Notes: generated by a model from the sequence alone, not told the origin. Numbered from the stretch's first letter, positions 17,504-26,278 are shown. The stretch: DNA of 64,000 nucleotides from Terrimonas sp937888905 (GCA_937888905.1 CALATA010000014.1:248001-312000); one strand, 5' to 3'. A program made the numbers and translations.

Positions 17504-17590
17504 AACGGAGCGGCTTCGCCGTCACACAACCTGTATTCCTACCACACTTTGCCCTTACGCACCAGGAGGGACAGGGAAACACGCTCCGTT
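17504..17590 (-). promoter_or_regulatory. Structured leader upstream of traE (inverted repeat with nested hairpin)
   Basis: Perfect 9-base arms AACGGAGCG (17504-17512) and CGCTCCGTT (17582-17590) enclose about 70 bases containing a small hairpin CGGC-TTC-GCCG (17511-17521). It occupies nearly the whole spacer between the upstream hypothetical gene and the traE start, so on the minus strand it would form the traE leader. It could be an attenuator, an RNA-processing site or a protein-binding site. It is not followed by a T-run, so not an ordinary terminator. Confidence 0.35.
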
Positions 17591-17599
17591 AATGGGCTG

Positions 17600-18076
17600 C
17601 TACACTGCTTCTTTCCACAACAGTTCCACTTCATCCTCTTTGAGTGTAACAGCACCATATTTTTGACACTCAGATACAATCAGTTCGTTGACTGACGACC
17701 GAATAGGCGAGTATCGCACGGCAGGATATTCCTTCAGTACCATACTCAGATATTGTTTAAATTCCTGGGGGATTAACTTTCTGCGGGAAGCGTCAGCAAC
17801 AACAGCTTTCAGACGTTCAATGAGATGTTCCACTTCTGTAAACTCATCGTCCGTTGTCTTTTCGAAGCCAACCAATTCTTGCTGGTCTGGTTCATCACCA
17901 GGATAAGACATGCCGTTGTTATCAGAAGATACTGTTCTGAGTTTCGGTTTGCGTTTCCCCGACAGCAGATCTTTGATTTCAGCAGAAAAATACCTTACAC
18001 CCACGAACAGGTAGTAAATGGCTAATAGTATGGCAACTGCAATAATGTAGTCACTCCATGAAATGTTCTTTAACAT
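17600..18076 (-). CDS. Single-span membrane protein at head of tra operon
   Basis: A 158-residue protein with an N-terminal transmembrane helix (~9-29, YIIAVAILLAIYYLFVGVRYF), a basic/polar linker (~40-75) and a helical cytoplasmic domain ending VELLWKEAV. It is first of the same-strand run leading into traE. I recognise it only as a conserved hypothetical of Bacteroidota conjugative elements; it does not match TraA-TraD in any motif I can name. The spacer upstream (18077-18324) would hold the tra promoter. Confidence 0.6.
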   Translation of the reverse strand: MLKNISWSDYIIAVAILLAIYYLFVGVRYFSAEIKDLLSGKRKPKLRTVSSDNNGMSYPGDEPDQQELVGFEKTTDDEFTEVEHLIERLKAVVADASRRKLIPQEFKQYLSMVLKEYPAVRYSPIRSSVNELIVSECQKYGAVTLKEDEVELLWKEAV

Positions 18077-18324
18077 ACGCTTGTTTTTTTTCGTTTAACA
18101 CTTTTCACCCCGACTCTTTAAGAACCAGTTGTTTCCATTGGTTTCGTTAGCAAAAAAACAAACACCGGGAAGGCATTTCAAGTCCAACTTTATCTTGTAC
18201 TCTAAGTTGTACCCCTTGTACCCCTTGATAATCAGGCATACAGACTTCTGTAAACCGATTATTTTTTTTAAATTAGTATTCGGAAATTCTGAATGACTAT
18301 TGTGAAAACTAAAAGAGAATCGTT
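18077..18324. promoter_or_regulatory. Divergent intergenic region with direct and inverted repeats
   Basis: This gap separates the minus-strand tra operon from the plus-strand lipoprotein gene. It contains two abutting copies of GTACCCCTT (18209-18217 and 18218-18226), resembling a tandem binding site, and an imperfect inverted repeat ATTCGGA-AAT-TCTGAAT (18278-18294; one mismatch) 31 bases before the lipoprotein start. No clear TAnnTTTG element was found on either strand. A role in controlling transfer is plausible from position alone. Confidence 0.35.
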
Positions 18325-18846
18325 ATGAAAACTGTAAGTGTATTAGGAATTGCCATCTTTCTCCTGGCTTCCTGTAGTCAAACCAAGTTGGAAAAGGAAG
18401 AAGCTGCATCAGTTATACGTGCAGCCAAGAATTACCCGAAAGTGTACGAGTATGAAATTAATATGACCGACCCCGCAAGTGCTAAAAAGCTGCTGGATGC
18501 AGGACTGGAGGGAGAAGGATGGGTAACAGTGGATAAAACCCAAAAACTAAAGGATGCCGGACAGCCTATTGTCCATTTTACGGAGAAGGCAAAGCCTTAC
18601 CTTATTCGTATAGACGAGAAATACGATAATGTGCAGGTGGTAAAAGTTGCTGATATGGACTTAGGTGAAGTTACAGGCGTTCAATTGCAAGAGGATAACA
18701 AGAGTGCAACGGTGGAATATACTGTCGTTTATAAAAACGTAACACCTTTTGCTAAACTCATGAAGCGTGACCTTTCCCAAACAGAAACACAACGTGCCCG
18801 CCTCGATTATTTTGATACGGGCTGGAAATTGGATAGCCAGCGTTAA
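18325..18846 (+). CDS. Predicted lipoprotein of unknown function
   Basis: A 173-residue protein with a lipoprotein signal ending LASC (Cys at residue 17), so membrane-anchored in the periplasm or outer membrane. The mature part is alpha/beta with a repeated pattern of short strands (KPYLIRIDEKYDNVQVVKVADMD; TVEYTVVYKNVTPFAKL). I do not recognise the family. It is one of only two plus-strand genes and stands alone, convergent with the RteC-like gene 42 bases away. It may be element cargo. Confidence 0.65.
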   Translation: MKTVSVLGIAIFLLASCSQTKLEKEEAASVIRAAKNYPKVYEYEINMTDPASAKKLLDAGLEGEGWVTVDKTQKLKDAGQPIVHFTEKAKPYLIRIDEKYDNVQVVKVADMDLGEVTGVQLQEDNKSATVEYTVVYKNVTPFAKLMKRDLSQTETQRARLDYFDTGWKLDSQR

Positions 18847-18887
18847 ATATCCCGTTGCAGTGTGTTCTTTGAACAAGCCGGGTGCTA

Positions 18888-20081
18888 TCAATATTCATTA
18901 ATCTTCTTAATCATTTGTTGCAAAGTTTCCGTTACTATTTCCTTATCCCTTGATTCTGCTGAATAGGATTTGCTTCTCATGCTGTCGTAAGAAATATTTT
19001 CCTGATAAGGTGTTGACAAAAATGGAACGATATTTTTAAATACACTATTCAGAGAGCGGGCCATTACGATTCTTAAATCATCTGCCGCCCTCAATATCAG
19101 CGCCATTTGGTCAACTGAGAGTATTGAAAGCAATTTCTCTTTTTCCTTGTCTTTTGGTGCTGACTTCTGTTCACCACCTTTCAGTGGAACAATTGCATAA
19201 TGTATTTTCTTTTCGAGGTAAAATATTTCCTGAGAAAACCAATTGTCCACCTGCTTGTGCAGAACCGCATTTTGCGTTAGAAAAATCATTCCAGGCTTTT
19301 TATGAAGCTGTTTAAATGATTTCAAGTCAAACAGCAAACACTCCATTCTTTCAGAAGGTTGCTCCACGCTGTTGATGTGTGCTGCTATTCTTTGCGTAAG
19401 GTTATAGATGTACGTTTTGCTGTTAAAGTTCATACGGATCAATACCTCATCCAGTGTGGTGTAAAGCGTGGCATCACCATTATATTCCAAAAATTCCAGC
19501 TCCACACAAAGATCTTTCAGATAGAACATCTCCCTGAAAGTATGCTTGTGCTTATCTGAAGGCAGGTTTAGAAATGCTTCCACTTCCCGAATAATCAACT
19601 CCAACACCGGAATTAATGAATGCTGTTCCCTATGTTTTTTTATTGTCCGTGGCAACCTTTTTAGCAACTCTTTTTTGAGCAGGTCGAAGTAGGTGGCAGG
19701 CACACGTTCATCAATGCCCAAATAGCTGGTAAAACGCCTTTCTATCAAAAAAAGCAATTCCTCGATACATGAAATAATATTATCCAGTATCGCCTGGGGC
19801 GCTGCATTTTCCGCAAACGGACCCTTGTTTTCCAGTGCCTGGTCAAGCAAGCTGACAAGGCTGGAATGATAGTTTTTTATGGCGCACTTTATCGCTGTTT
19901 CGTCATTCAGATTAAACACCGTGAATTTGATGGCGGACTGAACTTTGTCCTTTTCCTGAATTATCAAATTCTGTAATTTGTTGATGTCTTCCGGTGGTAT
20001 TGAACCAACCTCCGATTTTAATGGATTCAGAGTGACGGAAATCAAAGTGTCCAGCCATTCAAGTACATAACCTTCACACAT
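18888..20081 (-). CDS. RteC-like regulatory protein candidate
   Basis: A 397-residue, mostly helical soluble protein. Two blocks recall the RteC family of Bacteroides conjugative transposons: IFYLEKKIHYAIVPLK (~275-290), parallel to the YLE+KI block of RteC, and a C-terminal ~85 residues with SILSVDQMALILRAADDL, RSLNSVFKNIVPFLST and SRDKEIVTETLQQMIKKI, parallel to RteC's domain that drives excision and transfer genes. The similarity is by eye and partial. Its place beside a one-piece sensor-regulator, next to the tra operon, supports a control role. Otherwise call it a conserved hypothetical. Confidence 0.5.
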   Translation of the reverse strand: MCEGYVLEWLDTLISVTLNPLKSEVGSIPPEDINKLQNLIIQEKDKVQSAIKFTVFNLNDETAIKCAIKNYHSSLVSLLDQALENKGPFAENAAPQAILDNIISCIEELLFLIERRFTSYLGIDERVPATYFDLLKKELLKRLPRTIKKHREQHSLIPVLELIIREVEAFLNLPSDKHKHTFREMFYLKDLCVELEFLEYNGDATLYTTLDEVLIRMNFNSKTYIYNLTQRIAAHINSVEQPSERMECLLFDLKSFKQLHKKPGMIFLTQNAVLHKQVDNWFSQEIFYLEKKIHYAIVPLKGGEQKSAPKDKEKEKLLSILSVDQMALILRAADDLRIVMARSLNSVFKNIVPFLSTPYQENISYDSMRSKSYSAESRDKEIVTETLQQMIKKINEY

Positions 20082-20104
20082 AAGCCCTCCCTTTTATATG
20101 GCAA

Positions 20105-20124
20105 ACATTTGTCACCACAAATGT
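20105..20124 (-). promoter_or_regulatory. Operator-like palindrome over the promoter of the RteC-like gene
   Basis: ACATTTGT-CACC-ACAAATGT is a perfect 8+8 inverted repeat 24-43 bases before the start at 20081. On the minus strand its left part reads TACATTTG (20118-20125), matching the Bacteroidota -7 consensus TAnnTTTG, so a protein bound here would block or control the RteC-like gene. The overlap of operator and promoter is visible; the bound factor is unknown. Confidence 0.45.
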
Positions 20125-20158
20125 AGCCCCATACCACCCCTGAAACTATACGTAATTC

Positions 20159-20184
20159 CTACTATTTCCCTACTCAAATAGTAG
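20159..20184. repeat. Inverted repeat between sensor-regulator and RteC-like genes
   Basis: CTACTATTT and AAATAGTAG form a perfect 9-base stem with an 8-base loop, 18 bases past the stop of the sensor-regulator gene. There is no T-run after it on the minus strand, so it is either a weak terminator or a second binding site paired with the palindrome 35 bases downstream. Confidence 0.45.
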
Positions 20185-20202
20185 TAAATCAATGCCTTGT
20201 AG

Positions 20203-22407
20203 CTATTTGTTCAGCTTATTGATGAGTTGAATCTTGTTCCTGACATCTGCTTTCTCAAACAGATTCTGGATATGTTTAGTGACCGTTTTTTCAGAGATAA
20301 ACAGATCTTTGGCGATCATCTTATACGTTCTGCCTTTCACAATCAGGCGGGCTATTTCGGTTTCCCTTGTGGTAAAATGCAGCAGCTTGCAGTTTTCCTC
20401 AAACTTTGTCTGGCTGGAAGCGGAAACACCTTCTTGCCCCAGGTTTTTTAAGGTTTGAAGTTGGGCTATGGAGGAACTTAAGATAGCCTTTTGCTGTTTG
20501 TTGATACTATCCAAGATGGTTTCAATCTTTTGGCTCAATTCTTCAAAGGAAAAAGGTTTTGAAATAAAGTCTATTGCGCCCAACTTCAGACCCTTCAGTT
20601 TGTCAACCTGTGTGGATTTAGCCGTTAGGAAAATTAAAGGTATATGTGAATATCTTCCCTGTTCTGCCAGTTTCCTGGCGAAAGCAAAACCATCCATTTT
20701 GTCCATCATTACATCAGAAAGAATAAGGTCGGGAATGACCGTTATTTCGTGGAGCTTTTTCAAAGCCTCCGCACCATTTCTTGCGCAGAATACATTATAC
20801 ACCGTACTTAATTTCTGAAGCAGGAAATTAATCATTGTAATATTATCTTCAATCAAAAGCAAAGTGCGCCTGCCCTCTTTAAATTCACTGTCGGCAATGG
20901 TATCATAACTGTATTCGTAACTGAGCTTACTGATTGCTGTACCTGATTTAGCAATTTCTTCATTGCTATCTAATGTATGTTGAGTGAGCGTGATTGTAAC
21001 CGTTGTTCCCGGAACTACTTCCGGCTGGCTTTGAATAGCAATAGTTCCTCCAAGCCCATCCACAACTTTTTTCACAATAGGCAAGCCTAAGCCCATGCCC
21101 TGAAGCCCCGTATTTTTATGCCCGATCTGATAATAAGGCTCGAATATTTTCTTTTGCAATTCCGTGGGTATTCCATCGCCGGTATCCTTAACAGCAAATA
21201 CGATTTTATCTTCCTGTTTCGTCAGCGATATAGTTATCTGACCGCCTTCGTTAGTAAACTTTATGGCGTTTTCAATAATGTTGTTTACAATACGGTTGAT
21301 GGCATTGGGATCAGCTTTTATAAGCAGCTCATCCTCTATATCAACAAAGAAGGTAATCTGCTGCATGAAACAATAATGCTGGAACAAAGGGAGGCTGCTG
21401 CTGAGTATAGCACTGAAATCACAAATACGGTTGTGTTTATATGTGTCTATCCCTTTCGTAAACCGCTCAATGTCGAACAGGTTTATTACATCAGCAGTTA
21501 GTTTATCTACGCCACCTTTTATTACGTCCAATTCCTGACCAGAACCAAATTTGGATATGTATTCGTCGAGATAATTTTTAATCAACGTAAGCGGTGTTTT
21601 TGTTTCATGAACGAGGTTAATGAAGTTGTTGGTCTTCTGTTCATTGATCTTTTCCAATTCTTTGGTGCGTTTATTCACTTCATCCTGCAAATCAGCATTC
21701 CAACTTTTTAATCGTTGCTCCGATTCAAGCAGCTTTCCATGTTCTATCCGTAGCTGTGTTACATTCCTATGCACCTGTAAGCCGAACAATAACAGGAAGC
21801 CGATATTGGTAATAGATGCTTCCATTGCCTGTCCGAATTTAAAGTAATCAATAATGGGTAAACCAATCCACGGTGTTAGGCTGAATAATAATACAATCAT
21901 CTCCTGTTTTGCTTCAAGGCTACTGAAATCATTACTATACTTATAGCGAATGGCTTTAACCAGAGAAACAATCACCCAAATTGCATAGAGTACCGGAATG
22001 ACCAGAAGATTTTGTGCGGACCGAAGGTCGTCCGAAATCCAAAAAACAAAAACAAAAAGGCAGTAAGGCAAAATGAGGAACAGATACACACCTTTATACG
22101 CGTGAAACCTAAGCTTTTTTAGATCAAAAGCTTTGAAAACGTAATAGGGGAAATAACAGGGTGTGATGAAACCGGTAGCATATGCAATTATTTCCTGTAA
22201 AAAAAAGCTTCCGGGCAGTTTCGGATCAGGCAGTAAACCTCCGGTGATATTATAAACCAGCAGCAGAAAAATCAGGATTAGATTGAGCATAGTGATTTTA
22301 TCATCTGGTCTGGCTAAGCGAAATATCACCAGATAGAAGAAAATCACAAATTCTATGCTCACGAAAAGAAATGTGACGATGTGCATTTGTGTTCCAAATA
22401 CCAACAT
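20203..22407 (-). CDS. One-piece membrane sensor kinase / receiver / LuxR-type regulator
   Basis: A 734-residue protein. Residues ~1-215 hold about seven transmembrane helices, then a coiled coil (~220-260). A HisKA H-box (VHETKTPL, ~270), N-box (IVNNIIENAIKF) and G-boxes (DTGDGIP; GMGLGLPIVKK) form the kinase. A receiver (~510-625) carries IEDN, LSDVMMDK (phospho-Asp) and the FLTAK and KPF motifs. The last ~65 residues are a LuxR helix-turn-helix (TTRETEIARLIVKG..SEKTVTKHIQNLFEK). Signal, phosphorelay and DNA binding thus sit in one membrane-bound chain. Beside the RteC-like gene it may stand in for RteA plus RteB, though those use an NtrC-type regulator. The signal is unknown. Confidence 0.88.
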   Translation of the reverse strand: MLVFGTQMHIVTFLFVSIEFVIFFYLVIFRLARPDDKITMLNLILIFLLLVYNITGGLLPDPKLPGSFFLQEIIAYATGFITPCYFPYYVFKAFDLKKLRFHAYKGVYLFLILPYCLFVFVFWISDDLRSAQNLLVIPVLYAIWVIVSLVKAIRYKYSNDFSSLEAKQEMIVLLFSLTPWIGLPIIDYFKFGQAMEASITNIGFLLLFGLQVHRNVTQLRIEHGKLLESEQRLKSWNADLQDEVNKRTKELEKINEQKTNNFINLVHETKTPLTLIKNYLDEYISKFGSGQELDVIKGGVDKLTADVINLFDIERFTKGIDTYKHNRICDFSAILSSSLPLFQHYCFMQQITFFVDIEDELLIKADPNAINRIVNNIIENAIKFTNEGGQITISLTKQEDKIVFAVKDTGDGIPTELQKKIFEPYYQIGHKNTGLQGMGLGLPIVKKVVDGLGGTIAIQSQPEVVPGTTVTITLTQHTLDSNEEIAKSGTAISKLSYEYSYDTIADSEFKEGRRTLLLIEDNITMINFLLQKLSTVYNVFCARNGAEALKKLHEITVIPDLILSDVMMDKMDGFAFARKLAEQGRYSHIPLIFLTAKSTQVDKLKGLKLGAIDFISKPFSFEELSQKIETILDSINKQQKAILSSSIAQLQTLKNLGQEGVSASSQTKFEENCKLLHFTTRETEIARLIVKGRTYKMIAKDLFISEKTVTKHIQNLFEKADVRNKIQLINKLNK

Positions 22408-22413
22408 TGCCAG

Positions 22414-22989
22414 TTATTTTACATCTCTTTTAAAAAAATACAAATGGTAAGTGAGATCGTGTTCATTATAAACTTCAAATCCAAATTTTTCATACCACGG
22501 CAGATTCTTGACTGTTGATGTCTCCAGATAAATAGGACGATTAGAAGAATTACTGAAATTGATTATTTCCTGGAGCATCTTACTTCCTATACCCCGATTT
22601 TGTACCAAAGGATCAACTCCAATAAACCATAGATAAGACATGATTATTTTGGGTTGAATGTTCTTTATGAGTTTCTCCCTCTTTAAGGTTTTGTTTATAT
22701 TACTTATTCCTACAGATCGAAGGATAAGTTTTAAATCTAACACTGATGAACGAAAAGTACTTTTCTTTTTTTCTGGATAAACAATTAAAGCGCAAGCTTT
22801 CTCATCATCAGAAAGAAAAACGTCCCCGAACATCATACAGATGTCAAAAGAATAGTCCATTAGTGCACGTATTCGTTTCTCTCTATGTTTATCCTGTTTA
22901 ATAATGTAGTTAACACTTGCGTTGGTGTCAAATGACGATGCAAGAATTTCAATAATTAAATTCTTGTGGGTGTAATTTGCTTTTTTCAT
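22414..22989 (-). CDS. GNAT-family N-acetyltransferase
   Basis: A 191-residue protein with a GNAT core: LWFIGVDPLVQNRGIGSKML (strand 4 and the acetyl-CoA loop, R/Q-x-x-G-x-G/A form Q-N-R-G-I-G, ~115-135), then PIYLETSTVKNLPWYEKFGFEVYNE, the usual strand 5 to helix 4 region. Substrate unknown. It ends 7 bases before the sensor-regulator start, so the two are probably co-transcribed. A resistance-type acetyltransferase cannot be excluded. Confidence 0.82.
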   Translation of the reverse strand: MKKANYTHKNLIIEILASSFDTNASVNYIIKQDKHREKRIRALMDYSFDICMMFGDVFLSDDEKACALIVYPEKKKSTFRSSVLDLKLILRSVGISNINKTLKREKLIKNIQPKIIMSYLWFIGVDPLVQNRGIGSKMLQEIINFSNSSNRPIYLETSTVKNLPWYEKFGFEVYNEHDLTYHLYFFKRDVK

Positions 22990-23090
22990 AATATTGGTTA
23001 TACAGTTTATATTATTTTACAAGGATCTAAACTCTTCGGTGAGAAGATTACGCATCAGACCAATAAATGTCGTCGTTATGTTTATCCATC

Positions 23091-25364
23091 TTAATAGGTC
23101 AATGATAATCCGACACCCCATCCCATATCACTATCATAGTGAGTGCGGATGCCGATGTTTTTGTTGATGATGTAACTAAGTTCCCCCATGTATTCAAAGT
23201 CCGTATTCACCATAAAGCCACCACGTAATCTTTTGGATATAGGAATATCCTCTCTCATCATTTGCAACCGTACGATTCCATCGTGATATACCTCTGCCTG
23301 GAAGTTAACCAGCATCGGCAGCGTATAGATAAATCCTAAGCTAAACTGTCTGCGGGTGTCTTTCTCATTTCTTTGCCCGAACAGATTCTTTTCGTGCTCA
23401 TCAATACCGAGTCTGCGGTAACGCCAGTCAAAACCTATGAATGGCATAAACCATTGCATTCTGCCCAAATACCTGCCTAAATGTGTTTCCACCTCGTAGC
23501 CGTGCATATCATTGTAACCTAAACGCCATTCCGAACTCAGGTTCCACCTCGTGTTTTGCAGCATTGCCGTTCCGTCATTTCCGTTTGTGGCAAAGTCATT
23601 TTGCGCCATGAAATGTGGCATATTGCTTTCCCGCTGTAAGGTTCTATAGGCTTTAGCCTTATCGGGCAAGTTGGGATTTTGGTAATCGCCTACAGCAAAC
23701 ACCCTGTTCATGCCCGACATCATGTGATACAAAATATGACAGTGAAAAAACCAGTCGCCCTCCGTATTGGCCGCGAACTCAAGGGTGTCTGTTTCCATCG
23801 GCATGATATCAATGATATTTTTAAGCGGTGAATGCTCTCCTTTACCGTTTAGCACCCTGAAATCAAACCCGTGCAGGTGCATGGGATGGCGCATCATGGA
23901 GTTGTTGTAAATCGTAATGCGTAGTATTTCACCTTTCTTGACAGGTATTTTATCCGTTTCAGAAAGTACCCTGTTGTCCATGCTCCAAACATAGCGGTTC
24001 ATATTCCCGGTAAGGGTGAATTTTATGTTTTTTACAGGTGCATCTTTAGGTAGTGATGTGTTGTAGGGAGATTTGAGCATGGAATAATTTAAAGTAACAA
24101 TATCTCCCAAAGCATTCGCATTATAACGGTTGGGGTCATTCTCCATATTCATTCCGCCATGCTTACTATGATCAGCCTTTTTTCCTGCTTCTCCTGTAAT
24201 TTCGGGGTACATGACCACATTCATATCCATTTGGTTCAGGCTCATCTTCATACCCATGTCGTCCAGGTTGCCGTTCATCTTCATCATATCGTTCATCATC
24301 TTCATCCCTTCAAAGTATTTCAGTCTCGGCAGCGGTGAAATAAGTTGCTTTACCCCATTACCGATGAAATAGCTTGCCGATTGTGTCCTGTCTTCGGTTG
24401 TCGCCAAAAATTCATAGGCCAAACCATCATCAGGAATGGTGACCACAATATCGTATGTTTCGGATACGGCAATGATTAACCTGTCCACCTCAACTGGCTC
24501 CACGTCGTTACCGTCGTTTGCCACTACGGTAATTTTACCACCGGCGTAACGCAGCCAGAAATAAGAAGATGCACCGCCATTGGAGATACGAAGACGGACT
24601 TTATCCCCAGCCTTCAATGTTTTTCCATCCACCGACTTTAACTCCGGCGAATTGTTGCCATTCATAAGGATCTTATCATAATACACATCACTTACGTCCA
24701 TTGCCAGCATCCGTTTCCACTCATTCTTTACTTTCACGCCTAATTTTCCTTCCCTGATAGCTTCAACGTATGACTGCGTTGCATTCTTTTTAATGGCAGC
24801 CCAATCATTGGCGTTGTGCAACATCCGGTTAATGTTGTTAGGGTTATAATTTGTCCATTCGCTCAGGACAATGGGTAAGGTGGGCAAATCGTCAATTCCT
24901 TTTCTAAAGGTCTTATCGTCTGCACGCTTGTTCATTATAAAACTGCCGTACATTCCGATTTGTTCCTGCAATCCTGAGTGTGAATGATACCAGTGTGTAC
25001 CGTGCTGGATAATGGGAAAACGATAAGTATAGGTAGTACCGGGCTTAATCGGCTGTTGCGTAAGATATGGTACACCATCTTCTTTATTGGGCAGGAATAC
25101 GCCATGCCAGTGTAATGATGTATTTTCCTTTAACAGGTTGTGTACTACAATTTCGGCAGTGTCTCCCTCGGTAAATGTAAGCGTGGGCATGGGAATTTGC
25201 CCGTTTACCGCAATCGCTCTCTTTTGTTTTCCTGCATAGTTTACAAGGGTATCTTTTACATACAGCTCGTAATGCACTACCTTCTGTGCAAACAGGGTTT
25301 GTGTGCAAAGCAGTATCAGTACTGTTTGCAGTATTTTTATGGGTATGTCTTTATATCTTTTCAT
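23091..25364 (-). CDS. Multicopper oxidase fused to a CopB-like barrel tail
   Basis: A 757-residue exported protein (signal ~1-26, ending LFAQ). All four copper-ligand blocks are present: HWHG (~85), HWYHSH (~124), HPMHLHG (~493) and HCHILYHMMSGM (~541, type 1 Cys with its Met ligand). A Met-rich segment with many MxM repeats (~353-390) is typical of cuprous oxidases such as CopA/CueO. After the oxidase ends (~570), residues ~605-757 consist of alternating amphipathic strands ending in an aromatic (GVGLSLTY), like an outer-membrane barrel segment of CopB. It would oxidise Cu(I) in the periplasm and perhaps be tethered to the outer membrane. Last gene of the copper operon. Confidence 0.9.
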   Translation of the reverse strand: MKRYKDIPIKILQTVLILLCTQTLFAQKVVHYELYVKDTLVNYAGKQKRAIAVNGQIPMPTLTFTEGDTAEIVVHNLLKENTSLHWHGVFLPNKEDGVPYLTQQPIKPGTTYTYRFPIIQHGTHWYHSHSGLQEQIGMYGSFIMNKRADDKTFRKGIDDLPTLPIVLSEWTNYNPNNINRMLHNANDWAAIKKNATQSYVEAIREGKLGVKVKNEWKRMLAMDVSDVYYDKILMNGNNSPELKSVDGKTLKAGDKVRLRISNGGASSYFWLRYAGGKITVVANDGNDVEPVEVDRLIIAVSETYDIVVTIPDDGLAYEFLATTEDRTQSASYFIGNGVKQLISPLPRLKYFEGMKMMNDMMKMNGNLDDMGMKMSLNQMDMNVVMYPEITGEAGKKADHSKHGGMNMENDPNRYNANALGDIVTLNYSMLKSPYNTSLPKDAPVKNIKFTLTGNMNRYVWSMDNRVLSETDKIPVKKGEILRITIYNNSMMRHPMHLHGFDFRVLNGKGEHSPLKNIIDIMPMETDTLEFAANTEGDWFFHCHILYHMMSGMNRVFAVGDYQNPNLPDKAKAYRTLQRESNMPHFMAQNDFATNGNDGTAMLQNTRWNLSSEWRLGYNDMHGYEVETHLGRYLGRMQWFMPFIGFDWRYRRLGIDEHEKNLFGQRNEKDTRRQFSLGFIYTLPMLVNFQAEVYHDGIVRLQMMREDIPISKRLRGGFMVNTDFEYMGELSYIINKNIGIRTHYDSDMGWGVGLSLTY

Positions 25365-25375
25365 TATTTCAAATT

Positions 25376-25831
25376 TTATTTAATACTGTCTTCCATCGTG
25401 CCAAACCAATTAATCAAAACCTGCTTATCATCCTGTGATAATACTGCGTTGCGATGAATCAACGTATATGACGACAACGGCATTTCTCCGTCCTTGACCT
25501 GTCCCGCCATTGCCCTGAACTTATTTCGCTGCTTGCGGGCGGAATACTCCCCAAAAGTGCTAAAGTTGAGTTCCTCTTTGCCTTTTTTGATATGCCGTGC
25601 CATATACCATGCCCCGGGCTGGATACGGCTATACCACGGATAGCGGGTATTGTTGCTATGACAGTCATAGCAGGATTGGGTAAGGATGGCCTTTACGTTT
25701 TGGGGTACGGCGTAAACCCTTTCAATATGAGAGGCGGTTACTTCATCCGACTGGTTTCGTAACGGCTGAAAAACCTGTATGCCGATTAAGATAACAGCCA
25801 ACCCCAATATGATTTTCTTTTTTAAGGACAT
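25376..25831 (-). CDS. Haem-binding domain protein
   Basis: A 151-residue protein with an N-terminal membrane anchor (~5-22, KIILGLAVILIGIQVFQPL) and one c-type haem motif CYDCH (~54-58) followed by SNNTRYPWYSRIQPG.W. This is the pattern of the small Haem_bd family found with oxidases and cytochromes in Bacteroidota. Eleven bases separate it from the multicopper oxidase, so it may pass electrons in copper oxidation; that is inference. Confidence 0.82.
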   Translation of the reverse strand: MSLKKKIILGLAVILIGIQVFQPLRNQSDEVTASHIERVYAVPQNVKAILTQSCYDCHSNNTRYPWYSRIQPGAWYMARHIKKGKEELNFSTFGEYSARKQRNKFRAMAGQVKDGEMPLSSYTLIHRNAVLSQDDKQVLINWFGTMEDSIK

Positions 25832-25858
25832 AATATTGTGGCTTCATTTAAAATGTGA

Positions 25859-26278
25859 CTACTGTTTTTTTAAATAATTGTCGTAATTATCCTTACTCTC
25901 AAAGTAGGATACTTCGCCGTTGTTCCCCGTAACGGCAATCACCGCTACAGCTTTGTCCACTTGCTTGTGGGAATACGGGTCCGTTGCCACCCGAACACTG
26001 GCATCTTTTGGAATACGTTCTTTGCACATTTCACAGCAGCCATAGTATGTTTTACCTTGAAATTTTACGTCAAACTGCTTTTTGCCCATATAGGCATCGT
26101 TGACCATGCAGACTTCATCTGAGGGGACCAATTCGCCTTTTTGGATATTATGTTCGTGGCCTGTTGCAACTGCCTCCGGGTGATGGTGTGTTGCTTCCGC
26201 CTTATCAGACCCTGCCTGCCCGCAAGCGGTGCATAGCAGGGTTGACAGGGAAAGCAAGCCGATTAATACCTTGCTCAT
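25859..26278 (-). CDS. YHS-like metal-binding lipoprotein
   Basis: A 139-residue lipoprotein (signal ending LLCTAC, Cys ~19). A His-rich stretch (THHHPEAVATGHEHN, ~31-45) precedes a YHS-type domain: CMVNDAYMGKKQFDVKFQGK then YYGCCEMCKERIP, where paired Cys residues replace the usual YHS ligands. Such domains bind Cu(I), Ag(I) or related ions. It lies within the copper operon and would buffer metal at the periplasmic face of a membrane. Confidence 0.78.
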   Translation of the reverse strand: MSKVLIGLLSLSTLLCTACGQAGSDKAEATHHHPEAVATGHEHNIQKGELVPSDEVCMVNDAYMGKKQFDVKFQGKTYYGCCEMCKERIPKDASVRVATDPYSHKQVDKAVAVIAVTGNNGEVSYFESKDNYDNYLKKQ

